Positions 42,311 to 50,570 of a stretch of 64,000 nt of DNA are shown in pieces; the first letter of the stretch is position 1, and every line of letters begins with the position of its first letter. The notes under the pieces are model-generated. The model worked only from the letters and a program-made list of their open reading frames with translations. It was not told the origin of the DNA and made no database searches. Both the position numbers and the translations under genes were made by a program. Source of the DNA: Halomonas korlensis (lineage in GTDB: Bacteria; Pseudomonadota; Gammaproteobacteria; Pseudomonadales; Halomonadaceae); contig NZ_FPBP01000006.1 of the NCBI RefSeq assembly GCF_900116705.1, positions 124,001-188,000 of the forward strand. Direction: 5' to 3'.

Positions 42311-42517
42311 ATGACCCGTGGTCTTGGCGGACATTCCCCTGCGAACGTGACGCACCATCTCAAAGGCACCGATTTTCCTGCCTCGCGCGCGGATATTGAG
42401 CAACAGGCCCAAGAGAATGGTGCCGACGATGAGATTCTTGAAGTGGTTCGCAACATGCCTGACAGAGAGTACGAAGACATGGCAGACGTATTGAAAGGAG
42501 TGGGTGAGGCCGAGTGA
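42311..42517 (+). CDS. DUF2795 small protein, copy 1
   Basis: 68 residues. The core LKGTDFPASRADIEQQAQENGADDEILEVV followed by NMPDREYEDMADV is the DUF2795 pattern: short acidic helical proteins of unknown function, often near stress genes. A strong AAAGGAGG precedes the ATG. A second, more diverged copy lies 4 kb away at 46455-46673, and both begin with MTRGLGGxSPANVTHHL. Confidence 0.85.
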   Translation: MTRGLGGHSPANVTHHLKGTDFPASRADIEQQAQENGADDEILEVVRNMPDREYEDMADVLKGVGEAE

Positions 42518-42676
42518 CACTCGCGCAGACGTCGCGAAACAAGGGAATCGTCAATGTCGCAAGCGAGATCGGCCGTTAACGAACAAGGCCAGAGGAAGTT
42601 CCTCTGGCCTTGTGATACACGTTCGAAACAGTGACATTGAAGCGATCAGGTCACCGTCATACGCTTGCTTGGCCCA

Positions 42677-42964
42677 TCAAGAATTGCGGCCGCCTCCTCT
42701 GCTGTGTTCGCCGCCTTTCTTGCCAGCCTCAGAGGCCTTTTCAGGATCATTGGCGAAGTTACCACCGCTCTGTTGGCCACCCTTTTGACCCGCTTCAGAG
42801 GCTCGCTCCGGGTCGTTGGCGAAATTACCACCACTCTGTTGGCCGCCTTTATGGCCTATGTCTTCATAAAACTCCCTGTCATGGCTCTGTGATGTCGCTT
42901 CGCCACCTTTCTTGCCCGCTTCACTTGTTGACATACCCTTATCGTCTTTGCGTTTATCAGCCAT
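42677..42964 (-). CDS. KGG-repeat general stress protein (YciG/GsiB-like)
   Basis: 95 residues, very hydrophilic. Three full KGG units are visible (EAGKKGGEATSQS, DIGHKGGQQSGGNF, EAGQKGGQQSGGNF) plus a fourth (EAGKKGGEHSRGG); units two and three are nearly identical and share NFANDPE-x-ASEAG. These stress-induced, disordered proteins are linked to desiccation and stationary-phase survival, and in enterobacteria YciG is under RpoS. AAGGAG lies 8 bp before the ATG. A broken relative lies at 46979-47149. Confidence 0.9.
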   Translation of the reverse strand: MADKRKDDKGMSTSEAGKKGGEATSQSHDREFYEDIGHKGGQQSGGNFANDPERASEAGQKGGQQSGGNFANDPEKASEAGKKGGEHSRGGGRNS

Positions 42965-43243
42965 GATAGTCTCCTTACAGTCGTCCTTAACAAAAGTTAA
43001 TACATTTTGGTAACGCTTAGCTCGCTTACCTTGCGAAGCATGTATCAACCTGGAGTTTTTAGAATAGACGCTATTCGGTAGCTTGCAAGCCTTTAGTTTC
43101 CTGATACGTGTTTAAACGTTAATTTTTTAATTTCTGTGTTACTTATTTAAATCTGAGTTAACGATATCAGGAGTGGCGCTGGGTATCCTGCATCAACATT
43201 GGCTTGACACGGCGAACTACTACCCTTCGTTGAGTCGTACATC

Positions 43244-43729
43244 ATGGGCCATATGCTATACAAGGTGGACACAGATGCCTCACGCCTGGAGAAGCGGCAA
43301 CCAATCACCTTGCTCTCCGATGCCAAGCACTACCCGCCAGCGATAATGTCAGCCATCGAAACGGCTAACGAGTCGGTGTTATTCGAACAATACCTGTTTG
43401 CGTCCGGACGCCTCGCTGATCGTCGGCGCCTTGGTCCAGGTCGCCGATCGTGGCGTTCATGTCCAGGTGCTCCTCGACCGCTACGGTGCCAAAGGCCAGA
43501 AACACCGTGACTGAGCGCGGCTCATGCGGGCAGGGATGGCCCTGCGCTTGTTTAATCCGCTCTTTATGGGCGGCTGAGCATCCTCCTGACTCGCGCTCAT
43601 CGCAAGCGGGTACTGGTGGATCGCTGCGTGGCCCTCACAAGGGGCTGTACTACGGTTAACCCGCTGGTATATCGAAGCGTAGAAAGCGCCCCTGATAAAA
43701 GGAAAGAAATTCTTTTAAGATATTGAAAT
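43244..43729 (+). pseudogene. Broken phospholipase D / cardiolipin-synthase-like gene
   Basis: The first frame reads ITLLSDAKHYPPAIMSAIET then LFEQYLFASGRLAD, the usual start of a PLD-family protein. The similarity then jumps frame: ALVQVADRGVHVQVLLDRYG in the second, a stop, MRAGMALRLFNPLF, another stop, and ILLTRAHRKRVLVDRC, which is a decayed first H-x-K-x4-D motif. The second half is absent. At least two frameshifts and a large 3' deletion make it non-functional. An intact gene of the same superfamily lies 1.4 kb downstream. Confidence 0.8.
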
Positions 43730-43836
43730 ATATAATAATTTTTTTTACCGCAATGGCGAGATACTAAGAGCAAAATATACCTAGGAAAGCAAGCGGGCTT
43801 GGCCAAGCGCTTGTAAAAAGCCATGGAGGCAGAAAG

Positions 43837-45147
43837 ATGACACGTAACGTATTTATCCCGGCGTTGGAGAAACAGCAACGCAGAGAACTCGAAACACTGC
43901 GTAGTGCAGAAGAGCTTGCATTTTATGGCTTACTGGATGTGGAAACGTTGGTCGAACCGGAATCGTTTTCTTTTGACCGGCTGCTTGAACAGGCCCGCCA
44001 CGAGCTGCAACAGGCCCTCGACACTGTTGGCTCTGTCGATGGCATCATTGCCCACTGGGATTTTCCTACCAGCGTTTTGGTGCCGATCCTGTGCAAGGAT
44101 TACGGCATCCCCGCTCCGCCGCTTGAGAGTGTGCTTAAATGCGAACACAAATACTGGAGCCGGATGGAACAGAAGCAAGTGATCCCTGAACATGTGCCTG
44201 GTTTCTGCTCGGTCGACCCTTTCGCGGCGGATCCTCTGGGGCAGGTAACGCTCGACTATCCGTTCTGGCTCAAGCCGGTCAAGGCCTTTTCCTCCCAGCT
44301 TGGCTTCAAAATCGAGAATGCAGAGCAGTTTCATACGGCTATCAGCGAGACGCGTGAAACGATTCATCATTTTGGCGATCCGTTCAACGAGGCACTTGGC
44401 CACATCGAACTGCCTCCCGAGATTCAACAGGCCAACGGGAACACCTGTATTGCCGAGCAAATTATTTCGGGCATACAGGGGGCACCGGAGGGCACCATGT
44501 TCCAAGGAGAATTCAATGTGCACGGGGTGTTCGACCAGCCCGTGGATGAAGGCGCCACCCTGTTCGACCGCCTGGAGTATCCTTCCAGCCTGCCGGAGCG
44601 GATTCAGCGGCGAATGCTAGATGCCAGCAAGCGCTTCCTCGAGCATATCGGCTTTGACAACGGTTGCTTCAATGCCGAGTTCATGTGGGACGAGGAGAGC
44701 GATCAGCTGTGGCTGGTCGAGTTCAATACGCGCATTTCCCAGTCGCATAGCGAAATGTTCATCATGGTCGACGGCATGTCCAACCACGAGGTGGCCCTTG
44801 ACATTGCCCTGGGACAGCGCCCCTCGTTAGTCAATCGGCAAGGCCAGTTTCCGGTAGCCGCTAAATGTCTCATCCCCCATAAGCACGAGGATGCCATCGT
44901 CAAGCGCGTACCCAGCCAGCAAGAGTTGGCTGAACTCAGCGAGCGCTTTCCTGGCACCATGATCAAGCTGGACATCGCGCCGGGCATGCAGCTGAGTGAC
45001 CTGCCGAATCAAGACAGCTTTTCGTATCACATCGGTACGATCTATCTTGGTGCGGATAGCCACGAGGCGCTACGAGAGCGGTACCGCACCTGCCTGGATG
45101 CCCTGCATTTTGAGTTCGACCCCGTATTGGAACAAAGCGAACAGTGA
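43837..45147 (+). CDS. ATP-grasp ligase-like enzyme
   Basis: 436 residues. The ATP-grasp pattern is visible: a lysine in YPFWLKPVKAFSSQLGFK for ATP, EQIISGIQGA and FQGEFNVHGVFD, and the metal-binding EFNTRISQSH close to the end of the core. Such enzymes join a carboxylate to an amine or thiol through an acyl phosphate. The N-terminal region (HWDFPTSVLVPILCKDYGIP) looks like the usual preATP-grasp Rossmann part. Substrates unknown. GGAGG is 10 bp before the ATG. The stop overlaps the PLD gene start by 4 bp, so the two proteins are likely to be made together. Confidence 0.85.
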   Translation: MTRNVFIPALEKQQRRELETLRSAEELAFYGLLDVETLVEPESFSFDRLLEQARHELQQALDTVGSVDGIIAHWDFPTSVLVPILCKDYGIPAPPLESVLKCEHKYWSRMEQKQVIPEHVPGFCSVDPFAADPLGQVTLDYPFWLKPVKAFSSQLGFKIENAEQFHTAISETRETIHHFGDPFNEALGHIELPPEIQQANGNTCIAEQIISGIQGAPEGTMFQGEFNVHGVFDQPVDEGATLFDRLEYPSSLPERIQRRMLDASKRFLEHIGFDNGCFNAEFMWDEESDQLWLVEFNTRISQSHSEMFIMVDGMSNHEVALDIALGQRPSLVNRQGQFPVAAKCLIPHKHEDAIVKRVPSQQELAELSERFPGTMIKLDIAPGMQLSDLPNQDSFSYHIGTIYLGADSHEALRERYRTCLDALHFEFDPVLEQSEQ

Positions 45148-46346
45148 TTTCGACAAAGCCATGCCTACGCGCTTCAGGCGCCGAGGTTAACTCGTTCCAG
45201 TACCAGAAGGTGCTGGAGGGAACCCTAGGTCACTCCTTTAGCGGCGGCAATCGAGTAAGAGTGCTGCGCAACGGCATCGAAATATTTCCCCCCATGATCG
45301 AGGCCATCCGTCAAGCATGCTTCAGCGTGGATCTCCTCACCTTCGTCTATTGGAAGGGGGCTGTGGCACGGCGGTTCGCCGATGCCTTGATAGAGCGCGC
45401 CAAGGCCGGGGTACGGGTGCGTGTCATCCTGGACGCTATCGGGGCACTAAAGATGTCGAAGTCGCTGATCGAACAGATGCGGGCAGCGGGTGTGCACGTT
45501 GCGTGGTTCCGCCCACCTGCCCGCTGGCAATTTTGGAAATTGGACAACCGCACACACCGAAAGGTACTCGTCTGCGACGGACGAATCGCCTTTACCGGGG
45601 GGGTCGGCATTGCCGAGGAGTGGGAGGGCGATGCACGCAACCCCAACGAATGGCGGGACACCCATTTTCAAGTTGAAGGGCCCGCTGTCCCCGGGCTACA
45701 GGCCGCCTTCCTCGACAATTGGGTGGAGGCTGGCCGGCCAATGCAAGATGATGTGACCCAGATCGGCTACGCCGAAACCCTCCAGCCGCTTGGCAAGAGC
45801 CATATCCAGGTGGTCAAGACGACCGCTGCGGTGAACTGGAGTCCCATCGCTACCCTGTTTCATGTCTTGCTCACTCTGGCGCGTCATAAGGTGCGCATCA
45901 CCACGGCCTACTTCGTGCCTAACGCTGCGATGGTGCAGCTCCTGAAGAAGACGGCCCAGCGCGGTGTGGATGTACAGGTCCTGATTCCTGGCCCGCATCA
46001 CAACCATCGGATGGCCCAGTTGGCGCAGGAAGATGAATACGTCCCGCTCATGCAGGCGGGAGTCCGGATGTGGAGATACCAGCCCAGCATGCTGCACGCC
46101 AAGATTATCACGGTAGACGATGTGGTCGCCTGTGTCGGGTCGGCCAATTTTGATCAGCGCTCCATGAGCAAGGATGACGAGTTGGCCTTGCTCATTCTGG
46201 ACGAGGCGGTGTTGAGCGAACTCGACCGCCACTTTGAAGAAGACCGTACTCGCGCTATGGAAATGCATGCCGAAGATTACCACCAGCTTGATCTGTTCAG
46301 GAGGGCAAAGACCACAGTCGCCAGCCTGTTTCGAAACCAGACGTGA
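45144..46346 (+). CDS. Phospholipase D / cardiolipin-synthase family protein
   Basis: 400 residues with two complete H-x-K-x4-D motifs: HRKVLVCDGRIAFTGG and HAKIITVDDVVACVGSANFD. The layout without N-terminal membrane segments fits ClsB/ClsC-type cardiolipin synthases or related PLD transferases. The start is a GTG overlapping the ATP-grasp stop (GTGA), so translational coupling is likely. A partnership between an ATP-grasp ligase and a PLD transferase is not a known textbook pathway; an aminoacylated or otherwise modified phospholipid is one possible product (inference). Confidence 0.9.
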   Translation: MISTKPCLRASGAEVNSFQYQKVLEGTLGHSFSGGNRVRVLRNGIEIFPPMIEAIRQACFSVDLLTFVYWKGAVARRFADALIERAKAGVRVRVILDAIGALKMSKSLIEQMRAAGVHVAWFRPPARWQFWKLDNRTHRKVLVCDGRIAFTGGVGIAEEWEGDARNPNEWRDTHFQVEGPAVPGLQAAFLDNWVEAGRPMQDDVTQIGYAETLQPLGKSHIQVVKTTAAVNWSPIATLFHVLLTLARHKVRITTAYFVPNAAMVQLLKKTAQRGVDVQVLIPGPHHNHRMAQLAQEDEYVPLMQAGVRMWRYQPSMLHAKIITVDDVVACVGSANFDQRSMSKDDELALLILDEAVLSELDRHFEEDRTRAMEMHAEDYHQLDLFRRAKTTVASLFRNQT

Positions 46347-46454
46347 TGGAAGGGCTTGGCATGTAGGCATCGCTGTTCGAGAAACTTTTCATAGCAATTG
46401 CTAGTGCCCCACCGTGGAAAAAGAAGGTAGCGACTCCCAGTCCGGTGCGGTCCG

Positions 46455-46673
46455 CTAGGCTGTAGATGATCCCTGTAAACTTTTTCCCGACGTTACATCG
46501 GCCATGCTGCCATATTCCTGGTCGGGCATGTTGCGTATGATATCAAGGACATCCTCTCCTGCGCCGTTATCCTTGGCATGTCGCTCAAGGCCGGTGCGGC
46601 TTGCAGGAAAATCTATTCCACTAAGGTGATGCGTCACGTTAGCGGGGGATTGGCCACCGAGTCCTCGTGTCAT
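46455..46673 (-). CDS. DUF2795 small protein, copy 2
   Basis: 72 residues, similar to the copy at 42311 over its whole core (MTRGLGGQSPANVTHHLSG, NMPDQEYGSMADV) with a different, serine-rich C-terminal end (TSGKSLQGSSTA). TAGGAGGAAA precedes the ATG at 46673. It is opposite in orientation to copy 1. Confidence 0.78.
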   Translation of the reverse strand: MTRGLGGQSPANVTHHLSGIDFPASRTGLERHAKDNGAGEDVLDIIRNMPDQEYGSMADVTSGKSLQGSSTA

Positions 46674-46978
46674 GAGCTTTCCTCCTATTAAGCCAGAAGA
46701 TAGCGAGCATGTTCCCGTCTCTGATAAATAGAAGGCATCGACCGAGGGCACAAGGTATTTGGATGTACGTTCTACTCTTGCTTATTTAATTTCTCCTTGC
46801 CTACAGGGGTAAGCTTTCATTTTAACCGAATTTAAATAAAAGTTAGTTTTTAACCTACCCTTATTCTTCTTTAAAAAACATATGTATCAAGTAAATTGGC
46901 TAATATAAGGTAGTTGGCCTAGGGTTCATGAATATACCGCTGCCTTGAACCATTTGCCATCGCGAAACGGAGGCCGGC
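46674..46978. other. AT-rich divergent promoter region
   Basis: 305 bp between the minus-strand DUF2795 copy 2 and the plus-strand broken KGG gene. Bases 46790-46920 are much more AT-rich than the surrounding genes. No gene seen. By position it should contain two divergent promoters; I could not define -35/-10 pairs. Confidence 0.5.
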
Positions 46979-47149
46979 ATGGCTGACAAGCGCAGGGCAA
47001 GCAACGAAAGCAGGGGTGTTAATGAAGCGGGCAAGAGAAGTGGAGATACTACCTCGCAAGCCCATGGAAAAGAATTCTATATTGATACCGTCCTGAAGGG
47101 CGGTTAGAAGGGAGGCAGGAACAGCAACAGCGGCGGGCGCAACTTTTAA
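46979..47149 (+). pseudogene. Remnant KGG-repeat stress gene with in-frame amber codon
   Basis: Starting at the ATG at 46979, behind GGAGG, the frame reads MADKRRASNESRGVNEAGKR and then TTSQAHGKEFYIDT-VLKGG, then TAG at 47105-47107, then KGGRNSNSGGRNF and TAA. It aligns with the start (MADKR, EAGKxxG, TSQxHxxEFY) and end (GGRN) of the intact KGG protein at 42677-42964 but lacks the middle repeats and carries the stop. A 42-residue product could still be made. Too short for most gene finders. Confidence 0.75.
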
Positions 47150-47287
47150 GGAGAGTTTGCTGCGGCTGCTGGGTGGTTAATTGCCCAAGGAGGCTTCGCG
47201 CCGCAGGGAGGTGGCCTAAACTCGGAGGTTCTAGCTGCAGGACTGTAGCCTAGGCGAGGCGGCATCACGGGACGACAAGGAAAGTCA

Positions 47288-48400
47288 ATGACACGAGAAA
47301 AGCGAGGGAGCGTGGTCGTTTATACGGGGCCTGAACAGGAACCCGAACATCAGCGAACTTCGCACCACGAGGTTGCTCGGCGTCTCGCCAGTCTCCTGGG
47401 GCGGGCTTTTGCCGGTGAGTATGATGCCTCCGCAAATTACCGGGAATCACTATATTTCGTCCCGATAGATGCCATCGTTATAGATGAAGCCCGCCGATTG
47501 GGTATACGGGATGAGCATGACCTGTTCGGCGGTGTCGTATCGCAACCTTTCATGGCCACCAAGGCAATCGCACATCCGCTGTGTGGTAACCATGCGACAG
47601 CACCGCCGGGATGGTCCGAGGACTTCTGCCGGCGAGTGAGCGACGCCGTGCTTACCGGTTACTCGGCGTTTTCCCTTGAAGATGCCCATGCGGCGGGACT
47701 GCGCCTACTCGAGTGCGGTCCGGCGCGCATCAAGTCGGTACGGGCCACCGCCGGACGAGGGCAGGCCGCCGTTAGCGATGCTGCTGACCTCACTCGAGTA
47801 TTGAACACACTGGATGCCGAGGAAGTGGCGATTCATGGCCTTGTGCTCGAAGAGCATCTCGCTGACGTCACGACCTATAGCGTCGGGCAGGTCCGCGTTG
47901 GGGAATACCAGGCTTCCTACTACGGTACGCAGCACCTCACCGAAGACAATGAAGGTGCCATGGTTTACGGCGGCACGGATCTGGTAGTCACCAGGGGCGA
48001 TTTCGAAGCGCTGCTTGCGTTGGAGCTTCCCGTGGAAATCCTACGCGTGATAGCGCAAGCCTTGGTGTTCGACACGGCGGCGACAGAGTGTTTTCCAGCC
48101 TTTTTCGCCTCGCGCCGAAACTACGATGTGGCATGCGGGAGCGATGCACGGGGTAATCGGCGAGTCGGTGTGCTGGAGCAGTCGTGGCGCATCGGTGGCG
48201 CGAGCAGCGCCGAAGTGGTTGCGCTTGAAGCCCTGCAAGCGACACCGGCCCCGCGAGTCGTAAGCGCTTCATCGCATGAAATCTACGGCACGAAGAAGAC
48301 ACCACCTTCGGATGCCACCATTCTCTATAGCGGGGTTGATGCAGACGTAGGGCCGATAACAAAGTGCGTCACGGTGAACGCTTATGACGACAAGCAGTGA
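47288..48400 (+). CDS. DUF3182 protein (possible ATP-grasp relative)
   Basis: 370 residues. The phrases VVYTGPEQEPEHQRTSHHEV, DLFGGVVSQPFMATKAIAHP and GWSEDFCRRVSDAVLTGYSAF match, from memory, the DUF3182 family. The middle reads like an ATP-grasp core: ARIKSVRATAGRGQAAV (lysine plus glycine loop), LVLEEHLAD and VGEYQASYYG. So it could be a second carboxylate-amine ligase in this island (inference). The alpha/beta-hydrolase gene begins 17 bp before its stop. Confidence 0.8.
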   Translation: MTREKRGSVVVYTGPEQEPEHQRTSHHEVARRLASLLGRAFAGEYDASANYRESLYFVPIDAIVIDEARRLGIRDEHDLFGGVVSQPFMATKAIAHPLCGNHATAPPGWSEDFCRRVSDAVLTGYSAFSLEDAHAAGLRLLECGPARIKSVRATAGRGQAAVSDAADLTRVLNTLDAEEVAIHGLVLEEHLADVTTYSVGQVRVGEYQASYYGTQHLTEDNEGAMVYGGTDLVVTRGDFEALLALELPVEILRVIAQALVFDTAATECFPAFFASRRNYDVACGSDARGNRRVGVLEQSWRIGGASSAEVVALEALQATPAPRVVSASSHEIYGTKKTPPSDATILYSGVDADVGPITKCVTVNAYDDKQ

Positions 48401-49154
48401 AAGGATCAAGATAGCGGTGGAGAGCGAACAGGTTAACGGAACTGTTCTTTCACCTGAATCCAGGCTGCCCGGCGTGTTGTTCGTGCATGGTTGGGGTGGC
48501 AGCCAGGAGAGCGACCTCATTCTGGCCAAGCGCATCGCCGCCCTTGGCTGTATTTGCCTGACCTTCGACCTGCGCGGGCATGGCGGAACAATGGCGCAGC
48601 AACAGACCGTCAGCCGGGCGGATAACCTACGCGACGTTATCGCGGCTTACGACGTACTGGCCGACAACCCCGATATCGATCGCTCCGCAATTGCCGTAAT
48701 GGGCAACAGTTACGGTGGTTATCTGGCCTCGATGCTGACCACACAGCGTCCGGTGAGATGGCTGGCGTTGAGTGTGCCCGCGCTGTATCGGAATGCGGAG
48801 TGGGATGTGGCCAAGCACCACCTCGACCGGGAGGACCTCGCTCAATATCGCATCACACGTGTGGATCCGACAGAGAACAAGGCGCTGGCCGCTTGTTCGC
48901 GGTTCGAGGGGGATGTCCTGCTCGTCGAGGCCGAGCATGACCATCTGATTCCGCACGAAACCATCATGAACTATCGCCGGGCCTTCGAGAAGGCACACTC
49001 GCTGACGCATCGCATCGTGGATGGCGCCGATCACGCCATGAGTAGCGAAACCTGCCAGCAGGCCTATACGTCCGTCCTCTCCTCTTGGGCGATGGAAATG
49101 ATCGTCGGGCGACGTATCGGCTTCATGGAGTCGAGCCTGTTACGCACCCCCTGA
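48384..49154 (+). CDS. Alpha/beta hydrolase, cytoplasmic
   Basis: 256 residues, no signal peptide. Oxyanion region FVHGWGGSQESD, nucleophile Ser in MGNSYGGYLAS, acid in VEAEHDHLIP and His in DGADHAMS are all in the expected order. The GNSYGG elbow is typical of acyl-peptidase/dienelactone-hydrolase-like enzymes. Overlaps the DUF3182 gene by 17 bp, so a shared pathway is likely. Substrate unknown. Confidence 0.88.
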   Translation: MTTSSERIKIAVESEQVNGTVLSPESRLPGVLFVHGWGGSQESDLILAKRIAALGCICLTFDLRGHGGTMAQQQTVSRADNLRDVIAAYDVLADNPDIDRSAIAVMGNSYGGYLASMLTTQRPVRWLALSVPALYRNAEWDVAKHHLDREDLAQYRITRVDPTENKALAACSRFEGDVLLVEAEHDHLIPHETIMNYRRAFEKAHSLTHRIVDGADHAMSSETCQQAYTSVLSSWAMEMIVGRRIGFMESSLLRTP

Positions 49155-49184
49155 GCGGAATCATGCGTAGATCAGGAGGTTGAT

Positions 49185-50078
49185 ATGCAGATCCGACGAA
49201 GCGAACAGGGGCTCAGGAATGGCGGTTGGGGGTGGGCTGGAAGGCTACTGATTGTCGCGGTGCCCGCATTGGCAGGCTGCGGCTTTCCCAACGATATCGA
49301 GCATACCACCGAGAAGATACGCGGCGGTGTGCTGAATGTCGGGCTGGCGGAAAATCCCCCTTGGGTGATACGTACTGATGCCGGCCCTGCCGGGCTCGAG
49401 CCGGAGATCATCCAGGAACTCGCTGAAGAACTGAATGCGGAAATTGAATGGCATTGGGATAGCGATAGCAACCTACTAGCCGCACTGCAACATGGCCAGC
49501 TCGATCTGGTTGCCTGCGGGTTTACCGAGAACTCACGCCTTAGCACGTTCGCCGCGTCTACCAAGCCCTATTACGCAAGCCGTTATACCGTGGGCGTTCC
49601 CAAGGGTGAGGAATTGCCGGCTTCGCTTGAAAACCTAAAAGTTGCCATGCATCCCGTGGGTCACTTCAACAAGCCGCTACGCGACGAGGGGGCAAGGCCG
49701 GTGCAGGAGGCTAACCTCGCCGGTACCGACGGGGCAGTGGCTGCGCCAAGCTGGTGGCTCAGGGCGCATGGGTTTGAGCCGGGCGATTGGCAACTGGCCA
49801 CCGACAAGCATGTCATAGCCCTGCCGAAGGGAGAGAACGCCTGGATGATGACCATGCAGCGTCATCTCAACGGTTACGACAATATTGGTCAGCGCTTTGG
49901 ACTGGGGAGTCACCCCGCCACGCTCTTCAGAGAGCTGCTTTACTCATCGCCTGAGGGCGTTTTCGCCGACATTCAAAGAACGGCTGGCTTCGGCAACAGA
50001 ATAGCCTTGGTCAAGCACCAGACAGGCCGCTTCCTGCTTGAACTCCGGTGTAAAAGATCGTCGTTTCCTGGTCATTAG
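49185..50078 (+). CDS. Family-3 substrate-binding lipoprotein, C-terminus replaced by IS3 sequence
   Basis: 297 codons. A lipobox-like LAGC (residues 29-32) follows a hydrophobic signal. The solute-binding family 3 pattern is clear: VLNVGLAENPPWVI, LEPEIIQELAEELNAEIEW, LDLVACGFTEN and MHPVGHFNKPL. After about residue 233 (MQRHLNGYD, base ~49885) the codons are simply the antisense of an IS3 orfA, so the native last residues are lost. It may still fold since only the tail is missing. 30 bp after the hydrolase gene, so probably the third gene of that operon. Confidence 0.82.
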   Translation: MQIRRSEQGLRNGGWGWAGRLLIVAVPALAGCGFPNDIEHTTEKIRGGVLNVGLAENPPWVIRTDAGPAGLEPEIIQELAEELNAEIEWHWDSDSNLLAALQHGQLDLVACGFTENSRLSTFAASTKPYYASRYTVGVPKGEELPASLENLKVAMHPVGHFNKPLRDEGARPVQEANLAGTDGAVAAPSWWLRAHGFEPGDWQLATDKHVIALPKGENAWMMTMQRHLNGYDNIGQRFGLGSHPATLFRELLYSSPEGVFADIQRTAGFGNRIALVKHQTGRFLLELRCKRSSFPGH

Positions 50079-50142
50079 ACACCTCGTGAACGGTGGCAAT
50101 GTTACCATCTACGTTGGTGTCCGGTTTCATTGGACCACTACA
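49885..50142 (-). mobile_element. IS3-family left-end fragment A (orfA remnant)
   Basis: From a terminal repeat starting TGTAGTGGTCCAATGAAACC at 50142 (minus strand), through ATG at 50075, the frame reads MTRKRRSFTPEFKQEAACLV then DQGYSVAEASRSLNVGENALRR, then an in-frame TGA (49946-49944) where relatives have Trp, then VKQLSEERGGVTPQSKALT, after which similarity ends. This is a typical IS3 orfA N-terminus. OrfB and the right end are missing. It lies antisense to the end of the substrate-binding gene. Confidence 0.82.
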
Positions 50143-50149
50143 GTACTTC

Positions 50150-50163
50150 GGGGGGGGGGGGGG
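50150..50163 (+). repeat. 14-G homopolymer at an IS junction
   Basis: Fourteen consecutive G residues lie between the outer end of IS3 fragment A and the IS5-like fragment. Such a run is prone to slippage and to sequencing error, so its true length may vary. Confidence 0.85.
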
Positions 50164-50415
50164 CGAACTGATAGGGCAGACCACGCCGAGGGCAGCGATG
50201 TATGCTGCGCCGGGCGATGATCGGACGTATGCCGAAGCGGGTGCAGTCGTGATGCAGTGGATCACTGTCGTAGCCCTGGTCCACGACCACGTACCGACAG
50301 CGCTTGCGAGGACGTCCCCGATCACCGGGCAGATGTACCTACTCAAGCAGACCGATGAACTGATGTGAATCGGCCCGATGCCCGGCAGACAGAGTGAAGC
50401 TCAACGGGACCTCCG
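50151..50415 (-). mobile_element. IS5-like transposase fragment
   Basis: On the minus strand the frame reads PLSFTLSAGHRADSHQFIGL, then a TAG in place of the usual Gln, then GRPRKRCRYVVVDQGYDSD and RFGIRPIIARRSIHRCPRRG. This is the DDE-domain middle of an IS5/IS4-type transposase (VxDxGYDSD and RPxIARRS are its hallmarks). Both ends are missing and one nonsense codon is present, so it is inactive. Confidence 0.8.
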
Positions 50416-50570
50416 GGCGGCGGCCACCTCCGTGACGGGGTGGCCTCGTTCCGTCACCCGCTTGGCGGCTTCGATCTTGAATTCCTCGGTATATCGCTGG
50501 TGGCTCATGGGACCTCTTGGGTGCCTTCAGTATAAGGCCTGGAGGTGTCTACGAAACCCGGGGCGATTCA
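50416..50570 (-). mobile_element. IS3-family left-end fragment B (IS51-group-like)
   Basis: The outer end TGAATCGCCCCGGGTTTCGT starts at 50570 and resembles IS51-group termini. ATG at 50518 opens MSHQRYTEEFKIEAAKRVTE and continues RGHPVTEVAAA, an orfA N-terminus different from fragment A, before running into the IS5-like fragment at about 50415. GAGGTGTCTA here (50541-50550) is the reverse complement of bases 50076-50085 in fragment A, but this may be coincidence of related ends. Confidence 0.78.

Noticed and set aside
42311..47149. Simple inverted duplication of a DUF2795-KGG block
   Set aside because: The left pair is convergent and the right pair divergent, so a single inversion does not explain the layout.
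50011..50346. 111-codon minus-strand frame across the IS junction
   Set aside because: It runs out of frame with the IS3 and IS5-like fragments and includes the G tract as a proline run; no gene.
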